A DNA stretch of 64,000 nucleotides from Deltaproteobacteria bacterium HGW-Deltaproteobacteria-18 (GTDB lineage: Bacteria > Desulfobacterota > Desulfovibrionia > Desulfovibrionales > Desulfomicrobiaceae): positions 124,001 through 188,000 of the forward strand of contig PHBE01000002.1 of assembly GCA_002841885.1 (NCBI GenBank), written 5' to 3'. Below, piece after piece: positions 39,697-49,567 of this stretch. The notes under the pieces were generated by a model. The model saw only the letters and a list, made by a program, of their open reading frames with translations, ran no database searches and had not been told where the DNA came from. The position numbers were made by a program, and so were the translations under genes. Every line of letters starts with the position of its first letter. Position 1 is the stretch's first letter.

Positions 39697-40088
39697 AGAA
39701 AAAACCCTGCTGATGGATTGGACGCAAGGTGCGAAATCTATGGCAAAAGACGATGCGGGGCAAGGGGCTGACAAAGGGGGCATCGGCCCCCTTTGGAAGT
39801 CCTTCCGTGTCAGTTCCTCGTCCTGCTTCGCACCGGTACCCTGCTGGCGCTCCAACGCGGCGTGCAAGAACACCCATCAATCTTACAGTATTGTAAATAT
39901 TTGCCTGATTAAAATCGACGTCACCGCCCCGCACGTAAAGCAAGGCCGCGCATCACATATTTTATACATATATTCGTTCATGTTACGAAAAAATATCAAC
40001 CATGGCTTTATCCTTGCTTTCAATCAGGCCACGTGTCGCCCGTAAGGCCCTGATTTCAAGCACCAAAAAATGACAAGGCAACGACAAA
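39697..40088. other. Divergent promoter region between the CysK fusion and Amt fusion
   Basis: This 392-bp space must hold promoters for both directions. The part from 39870 on is AT-rich. An inverted repeat is described separately at 39883-39896. No coding frame is credible. Confidence 0.5.
39883..39896. promoter_or_regulatory. Inverted repeat TTACA-N4-TGTAA (possible operator)
   Basis: TTACAGTATTGTAA is a perfect 5-4-5 inverted repeat about 190 bp from both flanking starts. The regulator is unknown. Short repeats like this also arise by chance in AT-rich DNA. Confidence 0.3.
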
Positions 40089-43000
40089 ATGAACAATACA
40101 GACATGTTATGGATAATCATCTCGGCTTCGCTGGTATTTTTGATGCAACCGGGATTCATGTGTCTTGAATCGGGAATGACCCGATCGAAAAACTCCATTA
40201 ACGTTGCCATCAAGAATTTTTCCGATTTTGTACTATCGGCGGCAGTATTCTGGTTGCTGGGTTTCGGCTTCATGTTCGGGGATATTTCGTGGGGACATTT
40301 TCTAACCACAGGCTTCGCTCCCACGCTGGAGGACGCGACGGGCTTCAAGGCGGCCTTCTTCCTCTTCCAGGTCATGTTCTGCGGTACGGCCACGACGATT
40401 TTTTCCGGGGCCGTGGCCGAACGCATGCGTTTTTCCTCCTATCTCATCACTGCCCTCATTTTCTCCCTTTTTGTATATCCGATTTTTGGCCACTGGGCCT
40501 GGCACGGATTGGACTCCGGCCGATTGACAGGCTGGCTCGGGGAAATGGGATTCGTGGATTTTGCCGGCTCCATGGTGGTACATGGTGTAGGTGGCTGGCT
40601 TTCACTGGCGGCACTCATAGTGATCGGGCCGCGCAAGGGCAGGTTTCCGGCGGATGGCCCACCGCGCGAGATCAATGCCAGCAACCTGCCCCTGACCGTC
40701 CTCGGAGCTTTCCTGCTTTGGCTCGGCTGGTTCGGATTCAACGGCGGATCCACTCTCGCACTCAGCTCGGACGTCCCGCACATCATAGTACGCACGGTAC
40801 TGGCCGGAATCGCGGGCGGGTTCGCCAATCTGCTCCTGGGCTGGCTAACCACCCGGACTCCAAGGATCACGTATCTCATCAACGGCGTCCTCGGCGGTCT
40901 GGTGGCTGTAACCGCAAGCTGCCATGCCGTGGACAATACCGACGCCGTTTGTATCGGCCTGGTGGCAGGCGCGGTCTGTCTTGGATGCGAAATGGCGTTG
41001 GTGCACCTGCGTATCGACGACGCCGTCGGTGCCGTACCCGTGCATCTGGGGTGCGGAATCTGGGGCATCCTCGCCGTGGCTTTCTTCGGCGATCCTGCGG
41101 CGCTGGATACCGGACTGGGCATGTCCGGTCAGCTCTGGGCTCAGTGCGTCGGCATTTTTGCCGCCTTTGCCGTCGCCTTCGTGCTGCCTCTTGTCGTGCT
41201 CAGGTTCATAGATTCCATTTTTCCCCTGCGCGTGGCCCCCATCGACGAAGATACGGGACTTAATGTCAGCGAGCACGGGGCCCGCACCGACATCCATGAT
41301 CTTTTCGATATGCTTGACAGGCAGGCCGTCACCAGGGATTTCAGTCTGCGCGCCCCCGAGGAACCCTTCACGGAGGTCGGGCATATCGCCCAACGTTACA
41401 ATCACGTGCTGCACGCCCTGCACGACGCCGTCTCCAAGACCGAGGCCATCGTCAAGAGCGCCGCCGATGCCATCATCGTCTTCACCACGGACACGCTACG
41501 CATCATCTCCGCCAACCCCGGAGCGAGCCTCATCTTCGGGCATCCCGCCCTGCACCTAGAGGGGATGTCCATTCCCGACCTGCTACCCGCCTGGAGAATT
41601 TCCGATACCGACAACAACGAAACCTCCTTGTTTCACGCCATGCGCGCAAGCAACCAGGTAGAGATCACGGGACGCAGGGCCAACGGCTCCCAGGTGACCC
41701 TCGAGGCTGTGATCACGCAGTCGAGCGGACACACGGGAGACTTTTTCATCGGCACCTTCCGCGACATTTCCGAACGCAAGCGCTACGAAAACGAACTGCG
41801 CAAGGCCGAAGAGAACTTCCGGGGAATCTTTGAAAACGCCGTGGAGGGAATGTTCCGGACCACCCCTCATGGGCGGTACCTGCAGGCCAACCCCGCGCTG
41901 GCAAGAATTTACGGATTCGAAAGCCCGGCCGAACTCATGCGCCACTACGACGACATCAGTCGCCAGCTCTATGTCGAAGCCGGGCGCAGAGAGGAGTTCA
42001 CCAGGCTGCTAGGGAAAAATAATGAGATTTTCGACTTCGAATCGGCCATACGCCGCAAGGACGGCTCCGTCATCTGGATTTCGGAGAATGCGCGGGCAGT
42101 GAAGGACGCGGCGGGAAACGTCGTCTGCTACGAAGGCACGGTCATGGACATCACCCAGCGCCGTGCGATGCAGCAGGCGCTGGACCGGCAGATGGCCCTC
42201 TTTGGCCAGCTGTTCGAGGATTCCCCACTGGCTATCGCCCTGGTGGACACCGTGGGCCGCATCGTCGAGGTCAACGGTGGCTTCGAGACACTTTTCGGCT
42301 ACAGGCGCAACGAGATTCTGGGCAAGGACAACAGGCTCTTCATCGTGCCCGAGGAGCAGCTGTCCGAGATCAACAGCACCCGCCAGCGTATCCTCGACGG
42401 CGAGACGGTGCAACGGGAGACGCTCCGGCGAACCAGCCGGGGCGACATCGTCCCGGTCAACATTCTGGGACATCCGGTGCGCATCGGCGGCGAAATCACC
42501 AACATATTCTGGATCTACCAGGATATCTCCGAGCGCAAGGAATTCGAGCGGCAGATCACCCATCAGGCCTTCCACGACTCCCTGACCGGCCTGCCGAACC
42601 GCTCCCTGTTCCAGGAACGCCTCGGACGCGCCGTGGAAAGGACAAAGAGACGGCCCGACTATCACTTCGCCGCCATGCTTATAGACCTGAACAAATTCAA
42701 ATGGGTCAATGATTCCCTCGGGCATCAGGCCGGCGACGCCCTGCTGGTGGAAATAGCTTCACGCCTCAATTCCTGCGTGCGCAGCGTGGACACCGTGGCC
42801 AGGTTGGGCGGAGACGAGTTTGCTGTCCTGCTCGAAGAATTCCGAACCAACAAGGAGGTCATCGCCGTGGCCAGCCGCATCCAGAGCGAGGTGCGACGCG
42901 CCTTTCTCTGGAACGGAAAGGAGATTGTCTCCGGGGCCAGCGTGGGTATCGTGCTGCAGACACGCGACTACGGTCGGCCCGAAGACATCCTGCGGGATGC

Positions 43001-43877
43001 GGATATTGCCATGTACAAGGCCAAGGAGCGTGGACGCGGTCATCTCGTTTTCCACAACCGCATGCGTCAGGAAGTGCTGGAGGTCATCAACATGGAGAAC
43101 GAACTGCGGCGAGCCATCGAAGAAAATGACCTGGAACTCCACTACCAGCCGATCTTCGATGTCGAGGGAGGAAAACTCGAAGGGTTCGAGGCGCTCGTGC
43201 GCTGGCGCCATCCGGAACGCGGCATGATCATGCCCGACCGCTTCATTCCCCTGGCGGAGGAATCCGGGCTGATCGTGCCCCTGGGGCAGTGGGTGCTCAA
43301 CGGGGCCTGCAGGCAGCTGAAAATCTGGGATGACGAGAGCGGGGCCGCCGACTACGGCCTGACCATGAGCGTCAACCTTTCGTGCAAGCAGTTCGCCCAG
43401 CACACCCTGGTCGAAATGATTTCCAGAGCGCTGCGCGAGAATGACATCGTTCCGCCGCGCCTGAAGCTTGAAATCACCGAGAGCGCCATCATCCTCGATC
43501 CCGCCGCCGCGACGGAAAAGCTGCGCCGCTTGAAAGAACTCGGAGTGCTCCTGGCAGTGGACGATTTCGGAACCGGCTACTCTTCCCTCAGTTATCTGCG
43601 CCAGTTTCCCATGGACATCCTCAAGATTGACCGTTCCTTCATCAGCGGCACGGACACGCCCAAGGAGAACGCCGAGATCGTCCGCTCCATCGTAAACATG
43701 GCCCACAGCCTGGGCCTCAGAGTCACCGCCGAAGGCGTGGAGACGCAGGAGCAGCTTGATCGCCTGCAATCCATCAACTGCGACCGCGCCCAAGGCTACA
43801 TGTTCTCAAAACCCATGGCTCCTGCCGACGCCGGGAACATGATTCGTGCCGCGGTTTTGCAGGGCGGTCCGAGCTGA
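40089..43877 (+). CDS. Ammonium transporter fused to PAS-GGDEF-EAL (c-di-GMP sensor enzyme)
   Basis: Residues 1 to about 395 are a complete Amt channel of 11 membrane helices, with the family motifs DFAGSMVVHGVGGW and VGAVPVHLGCGIWG; the twin pore histidines fall at residues 165 and 319 and the Asp of DFAG is kept. Three PAS domains follow (about 450-815, each ending in DISERK or DITQRR), then GGDEF with an intact RLGGDEFAVL near 904 and EAL with EGFEALVRW near 1031, SVNLSCKQF, LEITES, DDFGTGYSS and EGVET. Both c-di-GMP domains therefore look active. It probably couples external ammonium to c-di-GMP level. No glnK/glnB gene is adjacent, unlike ordinary amt loci. It is a single gene ended by a terminator. 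Confidence 0.92.
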   Translation: MNNTDMLWIIISASLVFLMQPGFMCLESGMTRSKNSINVAIKNFSDFVLSAAVFWLLGFGFMFGDISWGHFLTTGFAPTLEDATGFKAAFFLFQVMFCGTATTIFSGAVAERMRFSSYLITALIFSLFVYPIFGHWAWHGLDSGRLTGWLGEMGFVDFAGSMVVHGVGGWLSLAALIVIGPRKGRFPADGPPREINASNLPLTVLGAFLLWLGWFGFNGGSTLALSSDVPHIIVRTVLAGIAGGFANLLLGWLTTRTPRITYLINGVLGGLVAVTASCHAVDNTDAVCIGLVAGAVCLGCEMALVHLRIDDAVGAVPVHLGCGIWGILAVAFFGDPAALDTGLGMSGQLWAQCVGIFAAFAVAFVLPLVVLRFIDSIFPLRVAPIDEDTGLNVSEHGARTDIHDLFDMLDRQAVTRDFSLRAPEEPFTEVGHIAQRYNHVLHALHDAVSKTEAIVKSAADAIIVFTTDTLRIISANPGASLIFGHPALHLEGMSIPDLLPAWRISDTDNNETSLFHAMRASNQVEITGRRANGSQVTLEAVITQSSGHTGDFFIGTFRDISERKRYENELRKAEENFRGIFENAVEGMFRTTPHGRYLQANPALARIYGFESPAELMRHYDDISRQLYVEAGRREEFTRLLGKNNEIFDFESAIRRKDGSVIWISENARAVKDAAGNVVCYEGTVMDITQRRAMQQALDRQMALFGQLFEDSPLAIALVDTVGRIVEVNGGFETLFGYRRNEILGKDNRLFIVPEEQLSEINSTRQRILDGETVQRETLRRTSRGDIVPVNILGHPVRIGGEITNIFWIYQDISERKEFERQITHQAFHDSLTGLPNRSLFQERLGRAVERTKRRPDYHFAAMLIDLNKFKWVNDSLGHQAGDALLVEIASRLNSCVRSVDTVARLGGDEFAVLLEEFRTNKEVIAVASRIQSEVRRAFLWNGKEIVSGASVGIVLQTRDYGRPEDILRDADIAMYKAKERGRGHLVFHNRMRQEVLEVINMENELRRAIEENDLELHYQPIFDVEGGKLEGFEALVRWRHPERGMIMPDRFIPLAEESGLIVPLGQWVLNGACRQLKIWDDESGAADYGLTMSVNLSCKQFAQHTLVEMISRALRENDIVPPRLKLEITESAIILDPAAATEKLRRLKELGVLLAVDDFGTGYSSLSYLRQFPMDILKIDRSFISGTDTPKENAEIVRSIVNMAHSLGLRVTAEGVETQEQLDRLQSINCDRAQGYMFSKPMAPADAGNMIRAAVLQGGPS

Positions 43878-43892
43878 AATCGGAAAAGAAAG

Positions 43893-43930
43893 AGGGGTTA
43901 AGACCGTTTGACCTTAACCCCTTTGCTGTC
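43893..43930 (+). terminator. Terminator after the Amt fusion gene
   Basis: AGGGGTTAAG (43893-43902) pairs perfectly with CTTAACCCCT (43913-43922) and is followed by TTGCTGTCTCTT. It begins 16 bp after the stop. Confidence 0.75.
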
Positions 43931-44122
43931 TCTTGACCTCGGTCTTCTTGATCATAAATATTTGTATTTATAACTATCGAGCACAAGCCCTTGATGCGAC
44001 AAAAGCCACCCGTTGCCGGCTGGCTTTGTACAGGAGACAGCGAAATCATTTACGCGTGCGCTCAAGGCACCGCGATCATCGGCATGTCGTACCAGATCAG
44101 GGCGTTTGAGAAACAGGCCAGT

Positions 44123-44139
44123 GCCCGGCCAAGCCGGGC
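44123..44139 (-). terminator. Hairpin at the end of the HdrD-like gene
   Basis: GCCCGGC (44123-44129) and GCCGGGC (44133-44139) form a 7-bp stem with a 3-nt loop directly after the stop codon. The T-run is weak, so it may be a stabiliser rather than a full terminator. Confidence 0.4.
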
Positions 44140-45449
44140 TACTCTTCAAGCTGCTCCACCCCGAGCCGCGCCCATTGCTCCTGCGCCTCGGCCTGTGCTG
44201 CTGCGACCCGCTGGGCTTCCCACGGTTCGATGACCAGGGCTTCGGCCACCAGCTGCCAGAGGTATTTCACCTCGTAGGTGCAATCCGGGTAGAACTTGGG
44301 GATACGGCGCATGATCTGGTCGCGGCAGTTGGAGCAGCCCACGACCACCACGTCTGCTCCAGAGTCCTTTATCTGCTGATATTTGTAGCGCGCGTGCCAA
44401 GCCGACTCCTGTTCGAAGGGCATGGGCCACATGCCGCCGCCCGCGCCGCAGCAGAAATTCTTTTCGCGGGTCGGTGTCAGTTCCACGAAATCATCGACGC
44501 ATGCCGTCACGATCTCGCGAGGTTCGTCGAAGTAGCCCTTGCCGTAGTGCGCAGCCAATTCGCGCCCATGCTTGCACGAATCGTGAAAGGTGAAGCGCCG
44601 GCCCTTGTGCACGCTCCTGTCCAGGCGGATGCGGCCCTCACGGATCAGCTTCAGAAGGTAGTCGTAGAGATAGACGAAATCGACTGCATTGCCCGGGTTT
44701 TCCGCCACAAGCGCGGACATGCCCTTGCGGCAGCCATAGGAGCCGCCACCGCAGTCTGGCATGATCATGGTCTTTATGGCGCAGGACTGCATGTATTCGA
44801 TCTTGCGGCGGGCAAGTTCGCGATTGCCTTCGTAGTTGCCGGTGAAGAGGGCCCAGTCAACGGCCTCCCAGCCGGTGGACGGCACGGTCCAGTTTTCGCG
44901 GGCAGCGTAAAAAATCTTCCACCACCAGAACTGGTCCTCGAAATCGCCGTACACTTCCTTGGAATTTGGAAAAAAGAGAATGTCCGCACCCTTCTTGTCA
45001 ACGGGAACATAAAAGCCGGGACACTCTTCAGCCAGGTCTGCGCCCAGATCGCGCATGCCTTCGAGGTAGTCCTCGCGGCTGATGCCCAGATTGTTGCCCG
45101 TGGCCAGGTTGTTGGCCATACCCTTGTGCAGCGATCCGGGAACCGTCTCGCGCGGGCGCAGGCTCTTCATGTGGGCCATGACGGAAGGTATGTCGATACC
45201 CGCCGGGCAGACTCCTGCGCAACGGCCGCAACCCGTGCAAAGCCATGGAAAATTGGAAGCCACGACTTCATCCGTCATCCCGTTGGCCAAAAGACGCATG
45301 ACCTTGCGCGTGTCCCATCCCGCCATGCCCGGCGTACCCGTGATCGGGCATCCATTGGCGCACGAACCGCAGACCAGACATGCGGAAAAATCGAACCGCT
45401 CCAGAAAGGAGCGCAAATCCTGACTCATGAAACAAGAAGAAGTGCTCAT
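44139..45449 (-). CDS. HdrD/GlpC-like iron-sulfur oxidoreductase subunit
   Basis: The 436-residue cytoplasmic protein has two 4Fe-4S motifs (CLVCGSCANGCP and CTGCGRCAGVCP, about residues 24-80) and CCG-type cysteine motifs (FHDSCKHGRELA...NFCCGAGGGMW, and GCSNCRDQ), the arrangement of heterodisulfide reductase D and related proteins. It lacks a flavin or membrane subunit next to it, so its partner is unknown. Such stand-alone proteins are common in sulfate reducers and handle thiol-disulfide or electron transfer steps. The start at 45449 follows AGGGG; ATG at 45428 (MSQDLRS) is a possible alternative. Confidence 0.8.
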   Translation of the reverse strand: MSTSSCFMSQDLRSFLERFDFSACLVCGSCANGCPITGTPGMAGWDTRKVMRLLANGMTDEVVASNFPWLCTGCGRCAGVCPAGIDIPSVMAHMKSLRPRETVPGSLHKGMANNLATGNNLGISREDYLEGMRDLGADLAEECPGFYVPVDKKGADILFFPNSKEVYGDFEDQFWWWKIFYAARENWTVPSTGWEAVDWALFTGNYEGNRELARRKIEYMQSCAIKTMIMPDCGGGSYGCRKGMSALVAENPGNAVDFVYLYDYLLKLIREGRIRLDRSVHKGRRFTFHDSCKHGRELAAHYGKGYFDEPREIVTACVDDFVELTPTREKNFCCGAGGGMWPMPFEQESAWHARYKYQQIKDSGADVVVVGCSNCRDQIMRRIPKFYPDCTYEVKYLWQLVAEALVIEPWEAQRVAAAQAEAQEQWARLGVEQLEE

Positions 45450-45752
45450 GGCGACCCCTGCCCTAAAAAATTTTGCACACGATTTTGCAACTGAAAAAGT
45501 ATCCTGCAGATATTTTCACAAGTCAACATTATATGTTCGTTTTCGAAAATGACAACTGACTCGCTACAGCTTGAAATTCGCCAAAGTTGGCTACTCATCA
45601 CGCCTGAGAAAAATTTTTCAATATAGTCGAAAAATCAGAAAAGAAAATACATATAAATAAGTATACACCCTCTCCAAACTCTTGAATTTTTAAACATATC
45701 AAGCTATACGCGCAAAACGAGAACGTCCACACCACAAATCAAAGGACCGTCA
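45450..45752. other. AT-rich divergent intergenic region
   Basis: About 300 bp separate the HdrD-like gene from the nitrilase-family gene. It is AT-rich and should hold both promoters. No specific site is recognised. Confidence 0.45.
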
Positions 45753-46538
45753 ATGCGCATCGGACTAGCTACTGCCCCCGTTCCCGTGTCGCTGGAGCAT
45801 TCGCTCCGGAATATCCTCGATTTCATGGATCAGGCCGCCTCTTTCGACGTGGACCTGCTCTGTTTTCCCGAAGCGTATCTGCCCGGAATGCGCGGACAGC
45901 ATTTTTCCATCCCCCTGTGTGAACAGGCCGAACTGCGCGATGCTCTCGAGACGGTCTGCAGAGCCTCGGCCGACCACGAAATAGGAGTCATCCTGCCCAT
46001 GGAGTGGCCTTCGGAACAGGGACGCTACAACCTGGTGCAGGTCATTTCGCCCGAAGGAAGGATCATGGGACGCCAGTGCAAGACACAGCTCGATCCAGGC
46101 GAAGAAGGGATCTATATTCCCGGCAGAGGGCGGCAGATTTTTGAAATGAACGGAGTCAAGTTCGGCGTGGCCATCTGTCACGAGGGATGGCGCTACCCGG
46201 AGACCGTTCGCTGGTCTGCGAGCAGAGGGGCGCAGATCGTCTTTCATCCCCAATGCACGGGCAGCAACTCGGCCGGACGCACTTCCCAGAAATGGGGAGA
46301 TCCTGACGGGCCCTATTACGAGATGGCCATGGTCTGCCGCAGCGTTGAAAACGGCATCTATTTCGCCAGCGTGAACTACGCCCTTGATTACCAGGATTCG
46401 GCCACCAGTCTGGTCGCGCCTGACGGGTCCTGTCTTGCTCACCAGCCCTACGGGCAGCCGGGGCTTCTGGTCCAGCAACTGGAATTGGAACTGGCCACCG
46501 GCCTGACTGCCAGGCGCTACGCACCCGACCGTTACTAG
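45753..46538 (+). CDS. Carbon-nitrogen hydrolase (nitrilase superfamily)
   Basis: The 261-residue enzyme would hydrolyse a C-N bond of an amide, ureide or nitrile. The Glu-Lys-Cys triad is visible: E in LLCFPEAYLPG, K in GRQCKTQLDPGEEG, and C in VAICHEGWRYPE, with ENGIYFASVNY near the end as in amidase branches. The start is the first codon of the fold (MRIGLATAP) with AAGGACCG before it. It converges on the ZraR-like gene with 10 bp between the stops. The substrate cannot be predicted. Confidence 0.88.
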   Translation: MRIGLATAPVPVSLEHSLRNILDFMDQAASFDVDLLCFPEAYLPGMRGQHFSIPLCEQAELRDALETVCRASADHEIGVILPMEWPSEQGRYNLVQVISPEGRIMGRQCKTQLDPGEEGIYIPGRGRQIFEMNGVKFGVAICHEGWRYPETVRWSASRGAQIVFHPQCTGSNSAGRTSQKWGDPDGPYYEMAMVCRSVENGIYFASVNYALDYQDSATSLVAPDGSCLAHQPYGQPGLLVQQLELELATGLTARRYAPDRY

Positions 46539-46548
46539 GACGCTTCTT

Positions 46549-47886
46549 TCACGAATCAAGTCCGAACTTCTTCATCTTGCTGCGCAGGGTGACCCGCGTC
46601 ACCCCAAGCACGCGCGCAGCCTCGCTCTTGTTGTGCCCCACCTGTTCCAGGGTGCGTGCAATCGCCTCGCACTCCGCATCCTCCAGTGATTGGCCGCCGG
46701 CAGTAACCGTGCTCGACTTTTCGGTACCGCGCAGGCTGGCGGGCAGGTCGTTCTCCGTGACAAATTCCCCGGGCGAGAGGATGACCGCGCGCTCCACCAC
46801 ATTCTCCAGTTCGCGCACGTTGCCCGGCCAGTCGTAATGAAGCATCAGGTCCATGACTCTGGGCGAAAAACCGCGATAGGTCTTGCGGTTGCGTTCGGCA
46901 AAGCGGTGCAGAAAATGTCGGGCCAGAAGTGGGATATCCTCGGGCCTCTCCCTGAGCGCGGGGACACGCAGGGCGATGACGTTCAAACGGTAGTACAAAT
47001 CCTCGCGGAAGCCTCCGTCACGGACCTCCGCCTCGAGATCCCGATTGGTCGCGGCGAGAACTCGAACGTCCACGCGGATGGACCTGTCGCTGCCAAGACG
47101 CTGCACCTCCCCCTGCTGCAAGGCGCGCAGAAGCTTGGCCTGCAGCGCGGGAGCCATCTCTCCGATTTCGTCCAGAAAAAGCGTGCCTCCGTCGGCCTGC
47201 ACAAACCGTCCGTCCCGCTGTCGTTGCGCTCCGGTGTACGCGCCCTTTTCATGCCCGAAGAGTTCGCTCTCGAGCAGATTTTCAGCCAACGCCGCGCAGT
47301 TGACCGTGACCAGGGGCCTTTTTTTGCGCGGACTCCCCTCGTGCAGCGCTGTGGCCACCAGCTCCTTGCCCGTGCCGGATTCGCCCAGAATCAGCACGGA
47401 AGCTTCGGACGGCGCTACGGCCCGGATCATGGCCGCAAGCTCGCGCATGGGAGGCGAGTCGCCGATCATCTCCGAAACCTGAGCCGCAGCACCGCCGCTG
47501 TCCTGCTCCGAACGATGCATCCCGCCATGCTCCAGCGCCCGTTCAAGACCGCCGCGCAGCTCCTTGAAATCAAGCGGTTTGTGCAGATAATCCAGCGCTC
47601 CGGCTTTCAGGGCCTGGACCGCGACGTCCACGGAAGAATAGGCGGTCATGATCAGCACGGGCAGATAGGGGTTGTAGCTCTTTATCCGCCGCAGGGCCTC
47701 GATGCCATCCACCTCGGCCATGCGCACGTCGGTCAGGACCACGTCATAGGCGCGCTCGCGCACCCTGGCCACGGCCATGGCTCCGTCATCCGCCGTGTCG
47801 ACCTCGTACCCCCAGCTGCCAAGCATGGCCACGAGCATGGTCATGTGGGCCCGGTCATCATCAACAACCAGAATTCGCGCCGCCAT
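46549..47886 (-). CDS. zraR: Sigma54-dependent response regulator (ZraR-like)
   Basis: The 445-residue activator has a receiver (ILVVDDDRAHM, Asp in VVLTDVRMAEVDG, Lys in YLHKPLDF), AAA domain (GESGTGKE, GAYTGA at the sigma54 contact loop, TLFLDEIGEM, PALRERPEDIPLL) and a Fis-type helix-turn-helix (NKSEAARVLGVTRVTLRSKMKKF). Its start overlaps the kinase stop by 1 bp (TGATG). The gene for a ZraP-like protein behind a sigma54 promoter lies about 3 kb away, so this pair is probably its controller. The symbol is by context and similarity, not proof of zinc sensing. Confidence 0.85.
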   Translation of the reverse strand: MAARILVVDDDRAHMTMLVAMLGSWGYEVDTADDGAMAVARVRERAYDVVLTDVRMAEVDGIEALRRIKSYNPYLPVLIMTAYSSVDVAVQALKAGALDYLHKPLDFKELRGGLERALEHGGMHRSEQDSGGAAAQVSEMIGDSPPMRELAAMIRAVAPSEASVLILGESGTGKELVATALHEGSPRKKRPLVTVNCAALAENLLESELFGHEKGAYTGAQRQRDGRFVQADGGTLFLDEIGEMAPALQAKLLRALQQGEVQRLGSDRSIRVDVRVLAATNRDLEAEVRDGGFREDLYYRLNVIALRVPALRERPEDIPLLARHFLHRFAERNRKTYRGFSPRVMDLMLHYDWPGNVRELENVVERAVILSPGEFVTENDLPASLRGTEKSSTVTAGGQSLEDAECEAIARTLEQVGHNKSEAARVLGVTRVTLRSKMKKFGLDS

Positions 47887-49235
47887 CAGCTTTCTCCCTT
47901 GAAAGGCATATCAAGAACCACCTGCGTGCCCTGCCCCGGTTCGGACGCAATCCGCACCTGTCCGCCATGGGCCTCGACCATGGTTCGCACAGTTGCCAGC
48001 CCAAGGCCGGTGCCCTGATTCTTGGTGGTGAAATACGGTTCGAAGATCCTGTCCAGATCGCGTGCGGGGATTCCATGTCCCGTGTCGGCTACCCGCAATT
48101 CAAGCCGATCCTTCACGCGCTGCGCGGAAACGGTCAGGACTCCGCCGCCCGGCATGGCCTGGATGGCGTTCAGGAACAGGTTCAGGAGGACTTGCAACAT
48201 GCGGTCGGGGTCAAGGAGCACTGCTTCAAGCTCAGGGATCCTTGTCTGCACGGTGATGCCCTTGCCGAGACAGTCTCCTTCCACGAGTTTCAAGGCATGC
48301 CGGACCAGGGTGTCCACCGAACTGGGGACAAGGTTTGGCTGTACAGGGTGAGTCAACTCAAGAAGTTCGGTCACTACACGATTCAGACGATCAACCTCGC
48401 CGATCATGACTTGGGCCAAATCCCGATCCTGCGTCCCTGCCTCGAACTTGTTCCCGAAATAGGTGGCAAACCCCTTGATGGAACTCAAGGGGTTTCGGAT
48501 CTCATGAGCCACTCCGGCGGCCAGGGTGCCGAGCGCGGCCAGACGTTCCTGCCGGGCCACCTCTCTTTCAAGCCCGGCCACCTTGCGGCGCCAGAAAAGC
48601 GTGACCGCCCCGGCAAAGGTCAGGGCCAGGCCAAGACCTCCGGCCATGGCCAGAGTCAGAACATCCTTGCGCACGGCACGCAGGTAGAGCGAGGCGTCAA
48701 GGCCCACGGCAATGAGCGTGCGCTCCTCCATTGAATTCGGCAGGGCGTCGTGCGCCATGCCCCCATGCATGGCCCGCCGGGGTGGACGGGAATAACGATA
48801 GACCACAAAAAGTGGATCTTCGCCCGGGTGGATGATCGTCCACGCGGGTTCGGTGGATGCGGGCAAGGCGGACAGCGTCTCGGCCGTGATCCCGCTTCCG
48901 GGCTCGGCCTCGCTCAAGGCCTCGAATCGCCCTGCGGCATCGACCAGACCCAAAAAGCGCAGGTCCCCCTGCCGGATCATCTCGTCCATGAGAAAGCGCA
49001 GACGAAACTGGCGCCCCTCCTGGCCGCGCATGCCCATCCGCCGGGCAGCCTCCACGGAACGGATCAGGGTCTCGCCCTGGGTGGTCAGGATGCGGGCGAT
49101 GGTGCGCTGCTCCCGCGCCCGCCCCTCCACGGCGAGCCAGATCAGGATCATGGCCGCCAGTACCGCCGGAACGAGCAGGGCCAGGCCGCGCCGTCGCCAG
49201 AAGCTGGATGTCGAAAAAGGAGCCTTGCTCTTCAT
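47886..49235 (-). CDS. zraS: Sensor histidine kinase (ZraS-like)
   Basis: The 449-residue kinase has two membrane helices (about residues 14-35 and 190-215) around a periplasmic region of about 150 residues that contains HGGMAHD and similar His/Met residues, fitting metal binding. The cytoplasmic part has HisKA (LAALGTLAAGVAHEIRNPLSSIKGF) and HATPase (NLFLNAIQAMP, DTGHGIP, GTGLGLATVRTMVEAHGG). The start at 49235 (MKSKAPFS) gives a normal first helix. The open frame extends 55 codons upstream but is not like kinase sequence. It is co-transcribed with the regulator. Confidence 0.85.
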   Translation of the reverse strand: MKSKAPFSTSSFWRRRGLALLVPAVLAAMILIWLAVEGRAREQRTIARILTTQGETLIRSVEAARRMGMRGQEGRQFRLRFLMDEMIRQGDLRFLGLVDAAGRFEALSEAEPGSGITAETLSALPASTEPAWTIIHPGEDPLFVVYRYSRPPRRAMHGGMAHDALPNSMEERTLIAVGLDASLYLRAVRKDVLTLAMAGGLGLALTFAGAVTLFWRRKVAGLEREVARQERLAALGTLAAGVAHEIRNPLSSIKGFATYFGNKFEAGTQDRDLAQVMIGEVDRLNRVVTELLELTHPVQPNLVPSSVDTLVRHALKLVEGDCLGKGITVQTRIPELEAVLLDPDRMLQVLLNLFLNAIQAMPGGGVLTVSAQRVKDRLELRVADTGHGIPARDLDRIFEPYFTTKNQGTGLGLATVRTMVEAHGGQVRIASEPGQGTQVVLDMPFKGES

Positions 49236-49567
49236 TGCCCGCGCCGTCCTTGCAGCAAGGCATGCCCGGCACGCCTCGCGGTCTGATTGTGATCCTCGAA
49301 CATGAAAACTATCAACGAAGTCCACATCTAGCAAATACCCTGCCTGCCCGTTGCCAAAGTCGCTGCAAGAAATCATCATTTCTTCAAGACGGGGAAACAA
49401 TCCTTGCTATTTCACCGAATAAATCAATTCAAATCCGGATGAAAATTTTTTCACCGCTTCTTCCGACCTTTTTCCAGAGGCCTCATGGCGGACTTCGAAA
49501 ATCATCAACCATGGGCGCATTGCCACGCCGCAGAGGATTTCGTAGGCAGGCCGAAAAGGAGCATATC

